Positions 60,968 through 64,000 of a DNA stretch of 64,000 nt are shown piece after piece. The notes under the pieces are model-generated. The model made no database searches. It saw only the letters and a program-made list of their open reading frames with translations, and was not told the origin of the DNA. Location of the stretch: contig JAFGTA010000101.1 in NCBI GenBank assembly GCA_016934355.1, positions 32,401 to 96,400 of the forward strand, in the 5' to 3' direction. Numbering within the stretch: position 1 is the stretch's first letter; each line of letters opens with the position of its first letter. Made by a program: the position numbers and the translations under genes. This DNA comes from Candidatus Bathyarchaeota archaeon (GTDB taxonomy: Archaea > Thermoproteota > Bathyarchaeia > TCS64).

Positions 60968-60997
60968 GGTACTGTAATCGGCAACTCAAATTAATAA

Positions 60998-61915
60998 TCA
61001 TCCCGATCTGCCCGAGAGCTCGCAGGCGCGGCACACCCTCCCCGGCGTCGGGCTACCGCATATAATGCACTTACCCAGCACGGTAGCCCTGCCTTCGCCT
61101 TTTCGCATCTTCAAGCCTGTCTGGTATACTGTGAACTTGGTTCCGGGGCGCTTAACCTCCATCCGGTTCAGGAACCTCCTGACGTCAGACCTCATCGCCT
61201 CCTCCGCGTAGGGGCACGGCAGGCTCTGGAACTCCAGTCCGTTGACGTAGGCGTAGAACGTCGTCTCCCTCTCCGGCACCTCGCAGAGGGGTTTCACCCT
61301 TCTCACGAAGCCCTCTAGACTGTTCCCGCCGGGGTTGAAGGCGTCCATCCTGTTCACGTCTCCCCTGAGAACGTTGAGCAGCACGCTCTGAGCGGCGTCA
61401 TCGAGGTTGTGCCCGGTGGCTAGCCGGTCGGCGTCCACCGCCTTCGCCGCCTCGTCCAGCACCCTCCGCCTGAGAACGCCGCAGTAGCTGCACGTCCCCA
61501 GCTCCCTGTCCTTCGCAGCGATCTCGTCCATGGTCTCGTCGAAGAGGTCCCTGAAAGAGACGGTGTGCATCTCTACACCCAGCTCCCTGCAGCTCCGTTC
61601 AGCCAGCCTGAGAGCCTCGTCCCTGTAGCCCGTCACCCCCTCGTCGACGCAGACGGCTACCAGCTCTGCCTTGGGGCGGTCGCCCTCGATTATGTTTAGG
61701 AGCCTAAGAAGCGTGAGGCTGTCTTTGCCGCCGCTGACGCCCACAGCGATCCTGCTGTTGTACTCGAACATATCGTACCTGCCTATCGTCCGCTTGACCC
61801 GCTCCAGCAGGGTCTCGTTGAAGCACTGCGCGCAGAGGCGCTCCCCCGAGTAGGGTCTATGATAGACTGAGGGGCGGTCACCGCACTTCGTGCATGCTTG
61901 GCTCAAGGCGTTCAT
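60998..61915 (-). CDS. ttuA: tRNA 2-thiolation enzyme, TtuA/NcsA (Ncs6) family
   Basis: Adenylates tRNA uridine (U54 or U34) and inserts sulfur delivered by a ubiquitin-like carrier. The 305-residue product has an N-terminal zinc finger (Cys8, 11, 28, 31), PP-loop SGGKDS at 61-66, Fe-S ligands Cys142 and Cys145 in TCSYCG plus Cys234 in LPCPYAEEA, and a C-terminal zinc finger (KCIICGSPTPGRVCRACE). All ligands of a [4Fe-4S] TtuA are present. The next upstream gene encodes a SAMP-like sulfur carrier, which fits this chemistry. Confidence 0.93.
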   Translation of the reverse strand: MNALSQACTKCGDRPSVYHRPYSGERLCAQCFNETLLERVKRTIGRYDMFEYNSRIAVGVSGGKDSLTLLRLLNIIEGDRPKAELVAVCVDEGVTGYRDEALRLAERSCRELGVEMHTVSFRDLFDETMDEIAAKDRELGTCSYCGVLRRRVLDEAAKAVDADRLATGHNLDDAAQSVLLNVLRGDVNRMDAFNPGGNSLEGFVRRVKPLCEVPERETTFYAYVNGLEFQSLPCPYAEEAMRSDVRRFLNRMEVKRPGTKFTVYQTGLKMRKGEGRATVLGKCIICGSPTPGRVCRACELSGRSG

Positions 61916-61945
61916 CCTTATCGCCCAGCAGGATAAAAACCATGG

Positions 61946-62236
61946 CTAGCCGCCGTGGGTCACAGGCAGCAGCACGAGCTCAGAGCCGTCACCGACGACG
62001 GTGTCGGGTCCTTGGAGGTTTGATACCTCTACTCCGTCGACTAGGACAAGGGCGTTAGGCGTGAAGTCGCCGACCACTCTATCCATTATGACTTCGCCGA
62101 GGCCGGGTATCTGCTCGATGAGCGCATCCAGGACGGCAGTCACCGAGGCTTTATCGCCCAACGTGACGTTGTGTTCGCCTGTGCCCGCCGCATCCCGGAG
62201 GACCCCCATGAGCCTGACGCGTACCTTCACAGACAC
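61946..62236 (-). CDS. Ubiquitin-like sulfur carrier / small archaeal modifier protein (MoaD/ThiS family)
   Basis: 96 residues with a beta-grasp fold and the essential C-terminal Gly-Gly (LLPVTHGG). Start GTG: MSVKVRVRLMGVLRDAAGTG, then NALVLVDGVEVSNLQGPDTV and VGDGSELVLLP. These proteins are adenylated by an E1-like (UbaA) enzyme and carry sulfur as a thiocarboxylate, or modify proteins. The position between the NSUN and ttuA genes, with 27- and 30-base gaps, argues for a TtuB-like role in tRNA thiolation. MoaD function for molybdopterin is the alternative. Confidence 0.9.
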   Translation of the reverse strand: MSVKVRVRLMGVLRDAAGTGEHNVTLGDKASVTAVLDALIEQIPGLGEVIMDRVVGDFTPNALVLVDGVEVSNLQGPDTVVGDGSELVLLPVTHGG

Positions 62237-62263
62237 AGTGCCTACTCCCCGCCCTATAAAGAT

Positions 62264-63577
62264 TCAACTCCGCAGCATCTTCGCTATGAAGAACCCGTTA
62301 CACCCGTGAAGATGAGGGTAGAACCTCTGAGCCTCACCGAGGCCCCGGAGTCCTTCTGCGCCGAGGCGTGGCGACGCATCCACTAGCCTGAACCCCGGGT
62401 TTCTTTCAAGGAACCTAGCCACGACGCCCTCGTTCTCCTCAACGGTCACGCTGCAGGTGCAGTAGATTAGCCGCCCCCCCGGCGCAACACTTGAGGCAGC
62501 GCTCCCAAGTATACGCCTCTGTATCCCAGCCATCCTCTTGATCGATCCCTGCCCTAGCCTCCACCGTGCGCTCGGCTCGCTGTGAAGGTTGCCTGTACCT
62601 GTGCATGGAGGGTCGACCACCACGAGGTCGGCTTCGACGGGGGGAAGACCCTCAACGCTTCGGGCGTCGCCGTGGTAAGGCTTAGCTATTTTCACTCCGA
62701 GACGTGTTATCAATGTCTCATACGACCTGAGCCTTCTCCTGCTGGAGTCCACGGATATTATCCTGCCCTCGTTGCCCATCAACTGGGCTAGGTGGCTGGT
62801 CTTTATTCCGGGGGCCCCGCATACGTCAAGTACGAGCTCCCCCGGCTCAGGTGAAGCCACCTCTCCCGCTAATATGCTCGCCTTATCCTGAACAAGAAAC
62901 TCGCCTCTGCCATGTTCAGACGTTTGGGCGATACCGTCACCCTCAACAAGCCTGTAGACGTAGGGGAGATCAGGGTCCTTCGTTAATGCATAGCCTTGGG
63001 AGGTGAGGCTTCGCACGGTTCCCTCGGCGTCTCTCAGGGTGTTCAACCTTATGTACTTAGGAACCTTCACGGGTTCGAGCATCTTGACGGCATCTTCCCC
63101 GCCGAATGCCCCCTTGAGATACCTGACGTACCAGGCAGGGTGAAAGTATGTTAGAGCCAGCGCCTGATCCTGGTCCAAGCCGGCGAACTCTATTCCGAGG
63201 CGCGGGATGAGCTCCACAGCCTCGTCGACGCCGCTCAGCTTCCTCTCTCCCAGCAACTGCCTGCAGTGTTCATCGAACCTGTATGCGTCCTTGAGGCCGC
63301 CGCCATAGTGTACCATGTAGGTGAAGACGCGCAGGAAGCTCCTCACGCCGAGAGATAGGTTTCCGAGGTTATTCGGTTCAAGTGCCTTCTCCGCGACGTG
63401 ATCCAAGGCGTTCAGGTGCGAGGTTACGCCGTAGACGACCTCCCGGGCGTCCCTCACCGTTTCCCGGTCGTCGACGCCCAGCTGATACGTCGCCCTGCTG
63501 AGCGCAGCGTCCTCGTTAAGTCTTCTTAACTCTATCCAGCTTAGCGCCTCGATGGCTGTAGTCCAGGCGAGTGTCAA
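62264..63577 (-). CDS. RNA 5-methylcytosine methyltransferase (NOL1/NOP2/Sun, RsmB-like)
   Basis: 437 residues. An N-terminal NusB-like helical domain (about 1-150), a PUA-like/linker region, then the SAM domain: VLDVCGAPGIKTSHLAQLMG (motif I), IISVDSSRRRLRS, VVVDPPCTGTGNLHSEPSAR (motif IV, PPC) and LIYCTCSVTVEENEGVVARF (motif VI, TCS with the catalytic Cys). Substrate is tRNA or rRNA cytosine. TTG start. It is the first gene of the operon with the SAMP-like, TtuA and zinc-ribbon genes. Confidence 0.92.
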   Translation of the reverse strand: MTLAWTTAIEALSWIELRRLNEDAALSRATYQLGVDDRETVRDAREVVYGVTSHLNALDHVAEKALEPNNLGNLSLGVRSFLRVFTYMVHYGGGLKDAYRFDEHCRQLLGERKLSGVDEAVELIPRLGIEFAGLDQDQALALTYFHPAWYVRYLKGAFGGEDAVKMLEPVKVPKYIRLNTLRDAEGTVRSLTSQGYALTKDPDLPYVYRLVEGDGIAQTSEHGRGEFLVQDKASILAGEVASPEPGELVLDVCGAPGIKTSHLAQLMGNEGRIISVDSSRRRLRSYETLITRLGVKIAKPYHGDARSVEGLPPVEADLVVVDPPCTGTGNLHSEPSARWRLGQGSIKRMAGIQRRILGSAASSVAPGGRLIYCTCSVTVEENEGVVARFLERNPGFRLVDASPRLGAEGLRGLGEAQRFYPHLHGCNGFFIAKMLRS

Positions 63578-63685
63578 GGTTTCATCTCTTCATCCACCGG
63601 CACAGTATATAGGTTAACACACCGATGTCGAACGGTGTAACGAGGCAATTCACCCTAGTCGATATGTAGAAAAGAATAGAAGAAA

Positions 63686-64000
63686 CTAGGCACTCGTATC
63701 TATCTCAACTTTCCCGTCAGATGTGATCGTTGCCTTGGCGTGCCTCAGCGCCCAGCAGCTGATCACGATGCCGACAGGCAGCGAAGCCGGGTGCCTCGCC
63801 GACATCTCGACATGCACGTCGAGGACGCTGGGCCCCTCGCCGAGGCCCATCGCACCTATGCCAAGCTCGTTCAGCTTCCCGAGGAGCTTCTCTTCGATCT
63901 CAGCTACGCGAGGGTCAGGGCTCCTGACCTTGAACGGCTTCAGCAGCGCGTTCTTTGCGAGCTTCATGCACATGTCCTCGCCGCCGCCTATGCCGACGCC
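63686..64000 (-). CDS. Class I fumarate hydratase / tartrate dehydratase alpha-type subunit, partial
   Basis: The gene continues past the right edge; the C-terminal 104 codons are visible. The fragment reads GVGIGGGEDMCMKLAKNALL, then EEKLLGKLNELGIGAMGLGE, GPSVLDVHVEMSARHPASLP and VGIVISCWALRHAKATITSD, matching the end of the Fe-S fumarase N-terminal (alpha) domain with its GxGxGG(x)nC cluster-ligand region. It catalyses reversible hydration of fumarate in the citric acid cycle. The beta subunit should be elsewhere or past the edge. L-tartrate dehydratase is the alternative. Confidence 0.88.
   Translation of the reverse strand, partial: GVGIGGGEDMCMKLAKNALLKPFKVRSPDPRVAEIEEKLLGKLNELGIGAMGLGEGPSVLDVHVEMSARHPASLPVGIVISCWALRHAKATITSDGKVEIDTSA

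Noticed and set aside
1..64000. CRISPR arrays, prophage or integrated element with attachment sites
   Set aside because: No regularly spaced direct repeats, cas genes, phage structural genes or tRNA-end duplications were seen; the tRNA-Thr 3' end is not repeated nearby as far as I could read.

Overview
This window is archaeal chromosome. The evidence is a spc-type ribosomal protein run ending in SecY, class I lysyl-tRNA synthetase, an LSm protein, RIO2 kinase, NucS, a tRNA-splicing endonuclease subunit, a small archaeal modifier (SAMP-like) protein beside a TtuA-type tRNA thiolase, an F420-dehydrogenase-type (FrhB) flavoprotein, ADP-forming acyl-CoA synthetase, and A/T-rich TATA-type promoters with many apparently leaderless GTG/TTG/ATG starts. 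The gene mix, a possible alpha/beta-type tRNA endonuclease, a response regulator with a zinc-ribbon output and a PEF(G)-like C-terminal sorting tail point to the TACK side of the Archaea (Bathyarchaeia- or Thaumarchaeota-related). That placement is inference; no 16S gene is present. I see no CRISPR array, intact insertion sequence or prophage.

Layout. 0-3.1 kb: end of L18, S5, L30, L15, SecY. 3.5-8.7 kb: AlaX editing protein, HisRS, EndA-like protein, type IA topoisomerase, two small zinc proteins. 8.8-12 kb: MFS permease, a C2H2 mini-protein and a cluster of membrane-anchored surface proteins, two of them tandem paralogues. 12-17.9 kb: metallo-hydrolase plus NucS, the divergent threonine-catabolism pair kbl/tdh, a glyoxylate-reductase-like enzyme and a divergent winged-helix regulator with a palindromic operator. 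17.9-19.5 kb: gene-poor, probably decayed DNA. 19.5-31.5 kb: IlvD, ArgH-like lyase, methyltransferase, LSm, UbiX, HD hydrolase/OB-fold pair, a threonine synthase fused to a winged helix, an ECF transporter S component with twin operators, a glycosyltransferase, RIO2 and ADP-forming acyl-CoA synthetase.

31.6-44.5 kb: FrhB-like protein, a three-gene sugar/sugar-acid catabolic cassette (dehydrogenase, FGGY kinase, class II aldolase), CoaBC, dCMP deaminase, two small genes under 60 codons, LysRS-I, rhomboid protease, HAD phosphatase, response regulator, a secreted protein and tRNA-Thr(GGU). 44.8-54.6 kb: endonuclease IV, class III aminotransferase, two more MFS permeases, a carbamoyltransferase with an altered amino-substrate site, a helical-bundle protein, alpha/beta hydrolase and an amidohydrolase. 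54.7-60.5 kb: one 1,932-residue repeat-rich surface protein. 60.7-64 kb: an RNA-modification operon (zinc ribbon, TtuA, SAMP-like, NSUN methyltransferase) and a partial class I fumarase-type subunit.

Genes are packed tightly. Eight convergent pairs overlap at their 3' ends, and in four of them the two stop codons interlock on the same CTAG. The best candidates for something new are regulatory: a PLP enzyme carrying its own DNA-binding domain next to a transporter whose TATA box is bracketed by two matching palindromes, and a dispersed 18-bp palindrome family around the threonine-catabolism genes.
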